Program-made: the position numbers and the translations under genes
Notes under the pieces: model-generated
The model's database searches: none
The model's input: the letters and a program-made list of their open reading frames with translations, nothing else
Told to the model about the DNA's origin: nothing
Shown here: positions 22,637 to 34,803 of the stretch, in pieces
Numbering within the stretch: position 1 is the stretch's first letter
Layout of the letters: each line of letters begins with the position of its first letter
Assembly: GCA_946902985.2 (NCBI GenBank)
Contig: OX336397.1
Span: 191,646,813 to 191,710,812 of the forward strand
Reading direction: 5' to 3'
Length of the DNA: 64,000 bases
Source of the DNA: Meconema thalassinum
Lineage: Eukaryota > Arthropoda > Insecta > Orthoptera > Tettigoniidae

Positions 22637-25443
22637 TGGTATCAAAATCTAGATTATCCATTTATTATCAAAATGTAGGAGGAATGAATACAAAATTAGA
22701 TTTATTCAATGGAAACCTGATCACCAAAAAGCATGACTTAATTCTAATTACAGAAACTTGGTTATCTAGTAAAATCGCTGACAGTGAGGCCTGTTGTGTT
22801 ATGTACAGAGTATACAGGGCTGAGAGGCCTGCCAGAAGAGGGGGTGGGGTGGCTGTCTTGGTTAGGAGCGGATTAACAGTACTCAAGGTCGAAAGAATGA
22901 CTGGCAGCTTGGAATGTATTAGTGAAACTGGTTATTGGAGGAAATATTTGGTACGTCTGTAATGTTTACATTCCACCAGCTTCAAAAGTAGAATCGTACT
23001 GGCAACTATACCGGTGGCTGGAATCCAGCACAGAAATATATGATAAAAATTTATTAATCTTTGTTGACTTCAATAACCCAACAATACAAAGTACAATAAT
23101 TAAAGATGACAATATTCACACAAGAGAACTCGTAAATTTTATTAATTATCTTCAGCTAAAATCTTATAATTCAGTACTAAACCGAAACGGGAGGACGCTG
23201 GACTTATTTCTATCCAACAAACCCAACATAAATGTAACGGAAAATTCAGACCCACTCTTACCGCAGGATCGCCATCACCCAGCTCTGGATGAGGAAATAT
23301 CTCTACCTATATGTCAAAACCAAGTAATTATCCAGCCTAATGATATCTATAACTTCCGGGAAGCCGATTTTGAGCAAATGTACACTCGGTTGAGGGATAG
23401 TGCCTGGGGTCAAATATACGAGTGCACTGATGTAAATACTGCAGTAGACCTGTTTTATCAGATTTTAACACAGTACTTGGCGAAACCGCTCCTATATGTA
23501 AACGACAAACGGGCAGAAAATATCCTGTCTGGTTCTCTAAGGAAACAAAGAGTAAATTGAAGGAGAAGGAACACCATAGGAAGAGAAAATATTACTCAGA
23601 TCATCATAGACTACGTTTTGAAGAATTAAGGTCATAAATTAAAAAGGACATTAAATTATCTTTTAAGAAGTATATCCATAATATTGAACAAAACATTAGC
23701 AGGGACTGAAATAAATTTTGGACGTTTATTAAAAACAAGAAAAAATATAGGAACTCATGCGACACTTTTAAATATAATAATGACGAATTGGACAGGGGTG
23801 ATTCCATTGTTGAAGGTTTCGCGTCATATTTCAAATCAGTGTATGACTCTCAGTCAGCCCAATACAAAGTCCCAGGCTGCAATTCGAATACTCCCAACAC
23901 CCTTCACATAAAACTTGTCTCAAAGGAAGAGATAGAAATGGCATTTAAAAAATTAAAACCTAAGTCGTCGGCTGGTCCTGATAATATTCCACCGTATGTA
24001 GTTAAGGGATGTGCTGAAAGCCTCAGGGACCCGTTACACTTTATATTTAACTTAGCAATACACACTTGTACGTTCCCTGACGCCTGGAAAATCACTCGCG
24101 TCTGCCCTATACTAAAATTGGGAGATCCATCAATAAGTAATAACTACCGTCCTATATCTATTTTATCTGCAGTAGCCAAGGTATTTGAATTCATATTGCA
24201 CGGAAGAATATCAGTATTTCTCAGACCACTCGTAACAGATAACCAACATGGTTTCCTATCCAGGAAATCTACAGTGACGAATGCAATTAATTTTACTCAA
24301 TTTATATCTAAAGAGTTAAATAAAGGAGGGCAGATGGATGTCATATTTACAGATTTCGAGAAAGCTTTCGACACAATAAATCACGATATCCTTCTTAAAA
24401 AATTATGTAATTTGGGATTTTCCCACCCATTACTCAAATTATTCATCTCCTACCTCAGAGACAGGAAACAATTTGTTTTGCTCCAGAAAATTGTCTCAAA
24501 GGAATACATAGTTCATTCCGGAATACCCCAAGGTTCGAACCTTGGACCTTTGATTTTTCTAGCAAAGATAAATGATTTGCCACGATGTATACTACACTCA
24601 AATAGTCTTTTACATGCAGTTAACTTCAAAATGTTTAAATCAATTTCTTCCACTAATGACTGCACTCTACTGCAAAATTACCTAAATAATATACACAAAT
24701 GGAGTATAGAAAACAAATTATACTTAAACGTACCGAAGTGTGTTGATATGACCTTTACACGTAAGAGGAACCCAATCACATTTGTTTATGGAATTGGACC
24801 TAAGTCATTGAAAACAGTAAGCGAGAAGAAAGATGTAGGGATTCTGTTTGACCGAGAGCTTGCTTTCACTTATCATGTGCAAATGACGGTCGGGGATGCT
24901 TACCGCATGTTAGGGTTTATAATAAGAAACACTAAGCCATTCATTAGGACCAGTACCAGCATAAACCTTTATACTGCCATGGTGAGATCCAAGCTCGAGT
25001 ACGCCAGCCAAGTATGGAGTCCCTGGCAGAAAACATGCATTAAGTCCATTGAGCAAGTTCAAAAGAAATTCCTCAGATACTTACACCTCAAAATAACGGG
25101 CAATTACCCACACATGGTACCCTACGGTGAACTTTTGTTGAATTTCGGCATGACTAGTTTGGAGTCTCGAAGGCAAGTGAATGATATGAAATTCCTTTAT
25201 AAAGTCATTAACGGTCAAATTGATAACTCATTTTTCCTATCGCTCCTAAATTTCAACATCCCTCGCTTAACTACAATATCAACCATAACATTCAAAAATG
25301 ATATAACCAATACCACTTCACATAACAATTCACCTGTATGGAGGCTTTGCAGTATTTACAACGATGCGGTTCGTGTAAACTGGAAACTAGATTTCTGTCT
25401 CTCAATCAGACCGTTCTTGGAAATTATAATCCAGTCACTCTAA
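22636..25443 (+). pseudogene. LINE ORF2: endonuclease and reverse transcriptase (broken)
   Basis: Apurinic-type endonuclease motifs appear first (YYQNVGGMNTK, ITETWL, then after a frameshift near 22,930 the segment with VDFN, LDLF and DRHHPAL in place of a canonical SDHHP). A second disruption precedes the RT frame at 23,788-25,443, which has the finger/palm motifs SSAGPDNIPPYV, NNYRPISIL, DFEKAFDTINH and HSGIPQGSNLGP. The catalytic box normally containing two aspartates reads LLHAVNFKMF, so both are lost. The C-terminal region (WKTCIKSIEQVQKKF type) is complete to the stop. The endonuclease would nick target DNA and the RT would copy the RNA; neither can work here. Confidence 0.85.
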
Positions 25444-28400
25444 TTCATAATTGAAATAAAATTATCACACATAACAGAATCAGCAATGTATATATGTGGA
25501 TAGGCCTGTTCCCTAGTTATTAATGTTATCTTTTAGTTTATTATGTAATAATTTCAAAACCTGTTTTTATATTTGGCATTAGATCATATTTAGATTTAGT
25601 TTTTATATTATCTTTTTACTACTATGCATTTTGATCTGTGTGAACTTCTTAGTTTTAAGAATTACATTAAGATATTATTACTTAATGCAGACATATCAGG
25701 AAATGTATCTTATTGTGTAGGTGCACTATTATTGGGGCACACACTGAGCCGTGTTGTGTACCATCAACAAATAAATAAATAAATAAATAAACAATCTCCA
25801 TAGTCTTTCCAAATACACTATTATTCATCAGTTTATAAAAATCGTTTTCAAAAGCGTTTGTTGACAGTGTTCTTAAATTATTGTTCAGATCAATATATGG
25901 CTTGAGCCATCCTGACTGACGAAATTGTAATACGCGATGAATTTTAGTTAATTTCAATCCATGCTGTAGACACTGTTTCAAGTTTTGATAATGTATTACA
26001 TATTTACATTTATCATTCACATTAGCAATTAACATTTTCGTTCGTGATGTGATGTACGGAGATTAAATATTATCAGGACAAAATGGTAAATCATTATGAT
26101 CATCATGTAACTCTTTAGGGTACTCAAGATTTACCTCAAAAATATATCCTATATCACCGCTATTATTTACAGTGTTAACATGTAAGACATCAATTTCAGA
26201 TTGTGTCAGCCAGCGAAAATGTTTCAGTGGTAGATATTGACTCATAGCTCAACCATATTGGTTATGTGCATCGAGGTAGACAATATACTTTGACTCCTCA
26301 CAAGGGTTGTAGCTAGGCATGTACTTATTATTTGCTTTATAATACCGTCCACAACATTGCCTTAATCCACCTCGAATTGATGATTGTATAAAATTAATCA
26401 TGTCTATATCAGTCATCAATTCTAAATTTACTTTTGTCTTTTTCAACATTGAACTAAAACTTAACCCAAGAGCAGTGAAATACTGACAATGATCAAGGTC
26501 ATAAGTTTTCATACAAACATTCCTAAAATTTTCAAAAACATTTGCTAATAATCACACATCTGCTTTTAAATATATATAAGAAAATTCACCTAAATTTTGA
26601 ATGTCAAACTGTGTCCATACAGGTTGTGCAGGTAAATATTCCTGATCACTGATATGACTTGTGTTTAAGTAACTGTAAAATGCATCTTTTGGTGGCAAAG
26701 ACATTTCTCAAGACGATCTAGACAGTTAATATATTCATAAGGGAATATACCCTTTTGACGAATCAAATTAAAATCATCTTCTTTTGGAAAGACACGTTGA
26801 ATTTCACAAAACTGATCTGATTTTAAATTACTAGCAAGTTTATCAAGGCTACTCGGCATAAAGCGAAATGAATCTAAAAATCTCAGTTTTATATTTTTTT
26901 CGGTGTCAGTTTTGATGTATTTTGTGAACGATATGTATTACTCGTTATTATTTGCAATCACATCAATTTTCACATCTGAAGCTCCAAATTCTTTAACGAT
27001 AAGGTGGTTATCGTATTTGCTACCGTTATGTAGAATGATTGGAATGAATTTTGTTACTTTATAATTTAAATTACATTCTTGGTGAGCAGCACCACGATAT
27101 TTTCTTGTTAAATGGTCATGATCGCTAACCCTGTCTGTATATAAACATTCACCACATATAAAGGAATTAGTCTCAGTTTCAAAACGCATTTGTTGTGATG
27201 ATGTTAGGGGCTACATTGGAATGATAGTATTTAAAATAGAGGATATACGGATTGCATCTTTTTCAAGTCTTTCCATAAAAACTTTAGGTGCATCAGGTCC
27301 TCTATAGAGCTCAAACTTATTTAACGAGTCATCATAACTACATTTAATATAATATGCAAAGCTAAAACGTTCAAGAATGTGAGTGGTGTTGGTAAAAGGT
27401 TTGGTTGGATTCGATGACCACGTATTAAAAGGTTTTAGCAAAGCTTCAAAGTCGGCATATATAACAAATGGTACTCGAAACAGCTTCTCAAAGCCCTTAA
27501 ATTTCAGAATGTAATTTTTAAGTTTAGGTAATACCGTACAAACATGATTACAAACCCATTATTGATGTTGAGTTAGTTGATCCTCTTTTCTAAGATATAG
27601 CAAACAGCCTTCACACAACCCCTTCTTACCTTTATATTTTGATAATTGACTACCAACAAGTCCACATAAATATTCTATCCAACAATAGTGGGCATTTTCA
27701 CCTTCGGTTATGTATAGTAAATTAACATGAGCATCCTATTTTTCCTGAGTAAATATGGAAGACCTACTATAGCCTACTCTTGTTTTCAATTCCATATACA
27801 TTAATACTTACATTGTTCTTCAAAATGTTTAATATCTTTTATCTCCATAGGAAATTCCAATTCTTCTAAATCTAACACTGAAGAATAGTGAGGATAAGAT
27901 GATGTTCTCTCCAAAGGTTTCAATGCTGGATGGAGAGCTGAGGTTACAGCCCACGAAAAACATGCTTGATCATTATTCATAACGTTTACACAAGCTTTCT
28001 TTCGTTTAATCCATACTGGTAAATCTATGTATGATGATGCTCGAAGGGGGTTATATTTATTCAAGTTGGTTTCTAAATAAAGTACTTCAACCAACGCCCA
28101 GCCTGACTCCCTTTCCTGGAACTCTTCACTCTTCACGATGACAGCACTTGAAATATCTTGGTACACATCACTGATATTAGTTGATTCACTAAAAATTATG
28201 TTTTTGTATTAAATGATTTGATATAAGTAACTTCACATTCACTCCCAGTTTTTATATAGAGCCCAAAAAGTTCGAAATTCGTTTTAGATGTTTTATGCTC
28301 TACTAAAAAATTATCGACCAAGCCAAACGCACTAGGTTGAACATTATGTAAAAATGTTTCAATACTTTGAGTTTTTTCTTCACTTTGAAGTCTGTAACTA

Positions 28401-29084
28401 GCAATTCGACTTTTAAACGCACTACCAATTTGTTGAATATTCGCAGAATTTTTTTCATGACAAGCGTTGTTTTTATGATTATTACTGCGTAAATGTCCAT
28501 GAATGAATGAAGAAGGTACATCAATATTACATACATCACAATACGTTATCGAAGGTTCACCATTCTTCATTCCTTTTGTTGAACAACTATTTTCACAATC
28601 TTGAGAACGCTTACTATTTTGAGCATCACATTCGTTTGAAGGTTCCGTGCTAGTTGATAGTTTTACAGTTTTTAATTCCTTTTGTTCATCATGCAATTCA
28701 ACCATGTGGGATTGATATCGCTTTACACCAGAAGAACCAAGATCACAAACTGAACATGAAAAAGGTGCTGAACTGACATGTCATCCAAGACTATCCCGTC
28801 GGTTAAATGTCATAGCACAATGACTACACACAAACATTTTAATGTTATGTTAGGCATTTTCGTGTCGTTGAAGGTTGTCAGGTCTTGAAAACTATTTATT
28901 ACAGTCACCTCACTTGAACATGATGATCACTTTCCAAATTACCTATAAAAGAAAGAAATCATAAATGTTAATAAAAGATAAAACAAAGTAAAATATAAAT
29001 AGTTCAATTACATTCCAGCCAATGGTCATAGCAGGGTACATTAATCGATCATCTGTAAACTCCTAGCAAGTATAATTTCATATA

Positions 29085-29505
29085 GTTCTGACTGGGGTTA
29101 CTATATACCACTGTCACCTATTGGTGAACATTGGAACATAATAGAGCGTTAATCAAATCTAACCTACAAATTTATCTTCACATGATTGTCAAGTAGTTCC
29201 AACTTTGGTTACCAAGTATGGCACTGTCACTGACACCTAGCGGTGAACATTGGAATTAGATAGATTGTTAATCAAATCTAACCTACAAATTTAGCTTCAC
29301 ACAATTGTCGAGTAGTTCCAACTTTGGTAACCAAATACCATTGTCACTGACACCTAGTAGTGAACGTTGGAACTTGTTAAAGCGTTAATCTAATCTATCT
29401 TACCAATTCAGCTTCACACAATTGTCGAGTAGTTCCAACTTTGGTTACCAAATACCATTGTCGTTGACAGATAGTAGTGAACATCGCAACTTAATATAGG
29501 TCTTA
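29085..29505 (-). repeat. About 115-bp tandem repeats in right leader
   Basis: Inverted counterpart of the array at 1,455-1,870, with the same GTGTCAGTGACA and ACAATTGTCGAGTAGTTCC motifs. Its presence in both arms shows the array predates or accompanied formation of the palindrome. Confidence 0.75.
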
Positions 29506-29665
29506 TAACCAACTAAATATATTTTTAAAGTAAACATAATTTCGAAGTAGTAAGGTATTTTCAAGTCCTCTTCCAACACACAGGTGAGCAGTAGAGATAA
29601 CTTGATGTCAACTGTCGTTCACGAGATTCAAGTACAAAGTGAGAAATGCCTTCCCCCTCCCTAGC

Positions 29666-29673
29666 CTTTTATA
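29666..29673 (-). promoter_or_regulatory. TATA box of right polymerase gene
   Basis: CTTTTATA on the plus strand is TATAAAAG on the minus strand, in the same context (TTTGTGG upstream, GCTAGGGAGGGGG downstream) as the left-arm promoter. The downstream start and donor seen on the left (ATG, GTAAGT) are altered here. Confidence 0.5.
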
Positions 29674-30419
29674 CCACAAACACACCTATGTCATGAGTGC
29701 ACCCGTGTCACCTCAAATATCTGTCAATGTACCATTTCTCATGGTCGATAATAAACACCTACATCACGTGATATCATACGTCTGAAAGAATCATGTTTCA
29801 CACACCTGCATCCTGTAACACAACACCTTACATCCGGTGGCAAGATCATGTTTTACTAACATCCTACGTCGGCAAGAATCATATTTCAAAAAACTTGTTA
29901 TTTTGTAACACTAAACCTTGCATTTGGTGGCGAGTTCTTTTTTCTTTTCGCTGACATTCTACGTCAGGAAGAATTATGTTTCACACACTTTCTTAACCTA
30001 TCGCTGACCTTGCATCCGGTTGTAACACCTGCTTCACGTGACGTCATACACTGCAGGAGTTGGCTTGTTTTAAATCTCGCATCGCAGACTTACCTCATCC
30101 TCTAGAAAAACTGCAAGGGATAGTTGCGTGTGCCCATGTACTTTGGTGTATGCATTAGCCCCTGCTCTAGAACACATTTACACAACTGTTTGGTTCTGGT
30201 TTAGTTCGGTTCCGGTTCGGTTTAGTTCGCTTCGTTTCCGGTTCGGCTTAGTTCGGTTCGTTTCCGGTTCGGTTCGATTCCGGTTCTAGTTAGATAAACA
30301 AAACTAGGTTAGCTTGACTAGGCTAGGTTAAGCTATGCTCACTATCTCTATTTTAAAAAGTGCGCCATCCATGGCAAAATTTTCAAAAATGTGTTGTTAG
30401 GCCCTTCGTCAAAATTTGG

Positions 30420-32218
30420 AACAAGAAGTTCCGTGACGAACTAAAGAGCCTACTTTTCTTAAAATTTAAGATTCATGCCAATGATTAATGTTTATGGACC
30501 TATCTAGAATAATGACGAAATGAATTTGGTAATTTCGAAATTTCTAATTAGTTCCAAATATACCTGGCATGATGTAGCCTGATAGAGCACTACAGTTGGC
30601 TGCCCTGGTGACTGAATATATTCTTAGTTCCATCTCTTAAGGTACAGAATACAAAATTTGGTTGAAGTCCAATGGATAGCATGGACGTTACATGCAGTTA
30701 GATATTGGACCTATCAGCGCAAGTAAAATCATGTTGGCAACAATGTCATGCATGTGTTGGTGAGAAATAATTTGAAATATTATGATGTATTGTTGTGCCA
30801 ATTTTGGATGAAATCCATTTGTTAGTACAGAAGTTACTGGAATTTTAAAATTGGACCTATCAGCAGGCCTAGAATCATGTTGGTAATAATAATAATAATA
30901 ATAATAATATCGTATGGCCTCGGGTGCCTGGTGCAAGCTTTGTTAATTGACACCCAGAGGGTAGCTTGCATGTCGAATTTCGTCGTTCCTTTGAACGCTA
31001 TGAAAGTCAAGGAGGTTAGATATCTAAACTCCTTGACACTACAGCGCTTTCAAGTAGAGAATGGAGGAACTTTGTGTTGGCGGAAAATCCCGAGATTAAT
31101 TTTGCCATTGAACACGGCCTACTAAATTCAAATGGGTTCTTTAACATGCCAACAACGTATGACATGAGTATCGTGATTTTTGTCGCCTTCAAAAATCACT
31201 TATCATGGCCAGGGGCGAACCTGCAATCTTGGGGTTGGTAGTCAGACGCTATAACCACTCACCCACCGTAGCAAGCATCATGTTGGTAGCACTGACATAC
31301 ATTAGTTCCTCCATATTAATCTAGAATGTCAGGAATTGTACGTGCGCAAGGTTTCGAGCTGTTGGCTTGCATACTTTCTGATATATTGATATTAGGGTAA
31401 AATATATATATACATCAGTTGGCAGCCCTGATTGCTCTAAAGAATATGCATAGTCATATCTTTTATGGTACACATAGCACGTACGAAATTTGGTTGAAAT
31501 CCAATTGATAGTATAGATGATACATGTAATTAAAAATTGGTCTTTTCAGCAGGCCTAGAATCATGTTGGTAGCACTGACATACATTAGTTGCTCCAAATT
31601 AATCTAGAATGTCGTGCACTATACGTGTGCATAGTTTAAAGCTGTGAGCTCGCATACTTTCTGATATATTGGTATTTGGATTTTAAAAAAAGAGAGAGAG
31701 CATTTATTGACAGTTGGCAGCCCTGGTGACTCATTAGAATATGCTCAGTCATATCTGTTTATGTACCCATAGTACATACGAAATTTGGTTGAAATCCAAT
31801 TGATAGTGTAGGAGTTATATGCATTTAAAAATATGGACCTATCAGTAGGCTTAGAATCATTTTGGCAACACTGTCATGTATAGCCTCCTGAAAATTAAAC
31901 TGAAGTATCATTATCTATATGTGTACTAATTTGGAATAGTTCCCATGAATACATTCCAAGATATCCAACATGGAGCTAAAATTTCCATTGCGATTTTTTA
32001 GCAGTTGGTACCACTGACAACATTTTCGAGTATGACATTGAGATGTCCCGGTATAGATCTTTACTCATACCAATTTCGTTTCGATAGCTGCACCCGTTTA
32101 GGAGTTGATAGGTGGGACACACACAGACAGACAGGACAGACAGACAGACATAAATTTTCCCGGATCGATCTCTTAAGTCTACTTTTTCCTCATTTTTGCA
32201 AAATGTGAAAAGTAGGCT
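30420..32218. mobile_element. Hairpin-ended non-coding repeat, copy 1
   Basis: Present in the right arm only; the left arm (about 535-548) is the empty site. It starts ACAAGAAGTTCCGTGACGAA then AGCCTACTTTTC, and ends with a hairpin AGTCTACTTTTTC...GAAAAGTAGGCT. The left terminal motif is also the inverse of the right end. Before the end are a (CAGA)n run and a block typical of this family (CCGTTTAGGAG). No target duplication is obvious. Related copies lie at 57,690-59,213 and 62,638-63,070. The combination of short asymmetric inverted ends and a 3' hairpin resembles Helentron-type non-autonomous elements (inference). Confidence 0.65.
30886..31276 (-). mobile_element. tRNA-derived SINE with (ATT)n tail
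   Basis: On the minus strand it starts with a tRNA-like head (GGGTGAGTGGTTATAGCGTC as A box region, GCAGGTTCGCCCC as B box), continues with a unique body and ends in ATT repeats. A 12-bp target duplication ATCATGTTGGTA flanks it at 30,874-30,885 and 31,277-31,288. It is nested inside the hairpin-ended repeat. RNA polymerase III would transcribe it; a LINE partner would supply the reverse transcriptase. Confidence 0.85.
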
Positions 32219-32376
32219 AAAAATAAATAGTGGACTGGAAATGGGGCGTCACCCCGAGTAATTTGACACCTGACACGACTTCCTACAATAATTCGTTCGG
32301 GAGATATCACATGGTTACCATCTTGTGTGGAGGAATGTGGAGGTGGAGGTGCTAGAACCCCTCAAAAAACACTACT

Positions 32377-32382
32377 TTCAGT
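32377..32382. other. Right target-site duplication (TTCAGT)
   Basis: Partner of TACAGT at 374-379. The following bases CCACACGTGTGGG resume the minisatellite unit exactly where the left flank stops. Confidence 0.75.
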
Positions 32383-34803
32383 CCACACGTGTGGGATTCA
32401 CCCTGTCAAGGACACAGTGCTGCCAACTAAACTGATGATGCGAGCTCTGGCAGGAGCCGGCAGTCATTATGGAGAACAACAGCTCACATTTGTGGGATTC
32501 ACCCTGTCAAGTACACAGTGCCGCCAACTAAACTGCTGATGCTAGCTCAGGCAGGAACCTGGAGTCACTGTGGAGAACAACAGCTCACACATGTGGGTTT
32601 CACCCTGTCAAGGACACAGTGCTGCCAACTAAACTGCTGATGCTAGCGCAGGCAGGAGCCGGCAGTCCTTATGGAGAACTACAGTCCACACGTGTGGGAT
32701 TCACCCTGTCGAGGACACATTGCTGCCAACTATACTGCTGATGCGAGCTCTGGCAGGAGCCTGCAGTCTTTATGGAGAACTACAGTCCACACGTGTGGGA
32801 TTAGCCCTGTCAAGTACACAGTGCCGCCAACTAAACTGCTGATGCTAGCTCAAGCAGGAACCTGGAGTCACTGTGGAGAACAACAGCCCACACGTGTGGG
32901 ATTCACCCTGTCAAGGACACAGTGCTGCCAACTAAACTGCTGATGCTACCTATGGGAGAAGCCGACAGTCACTGTGGAGAACTACAAACCACACTTGTGG
33001 TATTCACCCTGTCAAGCACACAATGCCGCCAACCAAGCTGATGATGCTAGCTCTGGAAGAACTAGCAGTCACTGCGGAGAAATACAACCCACACTTGTGG
33101 GATTCACCCTGTCAAGGACACAGTGCTGGCAACTAAACTGCTGATATTAGCTCTGGGAAAAGCCGGCAGTCACTGCGGAGAAATACAACCCACACTTGTG
33201 GGATTCACCCTGTCAAGGACACAGTGCTGCCAACTAAACTGCTGATGCTAGCTATGGGAGAAGCCGACAGTCACTGTGTAGAACTACAACCCACACTTGT
33301 GGTATTCACCCTGTCAAGCACACAGTGCCGCCAACCAAGCTGATGATGCTAGCTCTGGAAGAAGCTAGCAGTCACTGTGGAGAAATACAACCCACACTTG
33401 TGGGATTCACCCTGTCAAGGACACAGTGCTGGCAACTAAACTGCTGATATTAGCTCTAGGAAAAGCCGGCAGTCACTGCGGAGAACTACAGCCCACAAGT
33501 GTGGCATTCACCCTGTCAAGGACACCGTGCCGCCAACTAAACTGCTGATGCTAGCTATGGGAGAAGCTAGCATCACTGCAGAGAACTACAACCCACACTT
33601 GAGGGATTCACCCTGTCAAGGACTAAGTGCTGCCAACTAAACTGATGTTGCTAGCTCTGGCATGAGCCAGCAATCACTGTGGAGAACTACAGCACACACA
33701 TGTGGCATTCACCCGGTCAAGGACACAGTGCTGCCAACTAAACTGCAGATGCTAGCTCAGGCAGAAGCCGGCACCCACTGTGGAGAACTACAGGCCTCAT
33801 TCATGCGATTCACCCTGTCAAGGAGATAGTGCTGCCAACTTAACTGCGGATGCTAGCTGTGGGAGAAGCTAGCAGTCACTGCGGAGCACTACAACCCACA
33901 CTTGTGGGATTCACCCTGTCAAGGACACAGTGCTGCCAACTAAACTGATGATGCTAGCTCTGGTATGAGCCGGCAGTCACTGTGGAGAACTACAGCCCAC
34001 ACGTGTGGGATTCACCCTGTCAAGGACATAGTGCTGCCAACTAAGCTGCTGATGCTAACTCAGGCATGAGCCGGCAGTCACTGTAGAGAACTACAGCCCA
34101 CACGTGTGGGATTCACCCTGTCAAGGACACAGTGCTGCCAAATAAACTGATGATGTTACCTGTGGGAGAAGCTAGCCGTCAATGCAGAGAACTACAGCCC
34201 ACACGTGTGGCATTCACCCTGTCACGGACACAGTGCTGCCAACTAAACTGATGATGCTAGCTCTGGTATGAGCCGGCAGTCACTGTGGAGAACTACATCC
34301 CACACGTGTGGGATTCACCCTGTCAGGACACCGTATTGCCAACTCAACTGCTGATGCTAGCTCTGGCATTAGCCGGCAGTCACTGTGGAGAACTACAGCC
34401 CACACGTGTGACATTCACCCTGTCGAGGACACAGTGCTGCCAACTAAACTGATGATGCTAGCTGTTGGAGAAGCTAGCCGTCAATGCAGAGAACTACAGC
34501 CCACACGTGTGGCATTCACCCTGTCACGGAGACAGTGCTGCAAACTAAACTGATGATGCTAGCTCTGGTATGAGCCGGCAGTCACTGTGGAGAACTACAT
34601 CCCACACGTGTGGGATTCACCCTGTCAGGACACCGTATTGCCAACTCAACTGCTGATGCTAGCTCTGGCATTAGCCGGCAGTCACTGTGGAGAACTACAG
34701 CCCACACGTGTGACATTCACCCTGTCAAAGACACAGTATTGTCAACTAAACTGCTGATGCTAGCTCTGGCGTTTGCCGGCAGTCACTGCGGAGAACTACA
34801 GCC
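32383..34803. repeat. 101-bp minisatellite, right part
   Basis: About 24 tandem units continuing the array at 1-379. Near-identical blocks recur every about 302 bp (for example 34,258 versus 34,560, and 33,038 versus 33,341), so the array has a three-unit higher-order structure. The CACGTG palindrome is the most conserved part. Ends at ACTACAGCC, 34,803. Confidence 0.92.

Larger units (their letters stand above)
21951..25791 (+). mobile_element. Jockey-group LINE inserted in right polymerase copy
   Basis: A 3.84-kb non-LTR retrotransposon with ORF1, an endonuclease and a reverse transcriptase, ending in an (AAAT)n tail at 25,791. The flanks CGCTTATCAAAA and CAATCTCCATAG join to give the uninterrupted polymerase sequence seen in the left arm (about 8,077-8,100), which fixes both ends. 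There are frameshifts in ORF1 and the endonuclease, and the RT catalytic box is mutated, so it is dead. Clade within the Jockey/CR1/I group not resolved. Confidence 0.88.
21866..28921 (-). pseudogene. DNA polymerase B, right copy (broken and split by a LINE)
   Basis: Inverted counterpart of 4,961-8,854. Coding similarity begins at ATG 28,921 and runs down to 25,792, is interrupted by the LINE at 21,951-25,791, and resumes at 21,950-21,866. Recognisable blocks are the zinc-finger N-terminus (28,800-28,196), the CFSWAVTSALHP region (about 27,950), the HNH-like DHDHLTRKYRGAAHQECNL (about 27,100), the exonuclease motif LHNGSKYDNH, motif A (YLDAHNQYG, about 26,260) and motif B ([13 protein letters not shown], about 25,810). 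It ends before motif C, so the palm is incomplete. Multiple stops and frameshifts (for example TGA early in the first finger) are at different positions from those in the left copy, so the copies decayed independently. Confidence 0.85.
380..32376. mobile_element. Palindromic Polinton-like element with polymerase B in both arms
   Basis: The termini are inverted: AGTAGTGGTTTTAGAGGGG at 380 matches the reverse complement of the sequence ending at 32,376. The element is flanked by TACAGT (374-379) and TTCAGT (32,377-32,382), and intact minisatellite units contain the corresponding ACTACAGTCCACAC, so both ends and a 6-bp duplication are seen directly. Known Polintons/Mavericks make 6-bp duplications and encode protein-primed DNA polymerase B, which fits. 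Unlike typical Polintons (15-20 kb, terminal repeats of up to about 1 kb), the inverted arms here are about 4.85 kb and each contains the polymerase. I see no integrase, packaging ATPase, protease or capsid gene belonging to the element. Subtracting the nested Helitron, Gypsy, MITE, LINE, hairpin repeat and SINE leaves about 13.5 kb. It is non-functional now. It could be a palindromic derivative of a Polinton/adintovirus-type element or a separate lineage. Confidence 0.8.
21866..32376 (-). repeat. Right inverted arm of the palindromic element
   Basis: Reverse-complement counterpart of 380-8,166. Without its insertions (LINE 21,951-25,791; hairpin-ended repeat 30,420-32,218 with a SINE) it is about 4.85 kb, the same length as the left arm without its Helitron. 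The inner end at 21,866 abuts a 181-bp MITE, then unrelated central sequence. Confidence 0.85.

Noticed and set aside
31190..31276. Possible minus-strand tRNA gene
   Set aside because: Head of a SINE with a 12-bp target duplication and an ATT tail.
380..32376. Interpretation as an integrated complete virus genome
   Set aside because: No capsid, packaging ATPase or protease gene belonging to the element is visible; only polymerase remnants in a palindrome.
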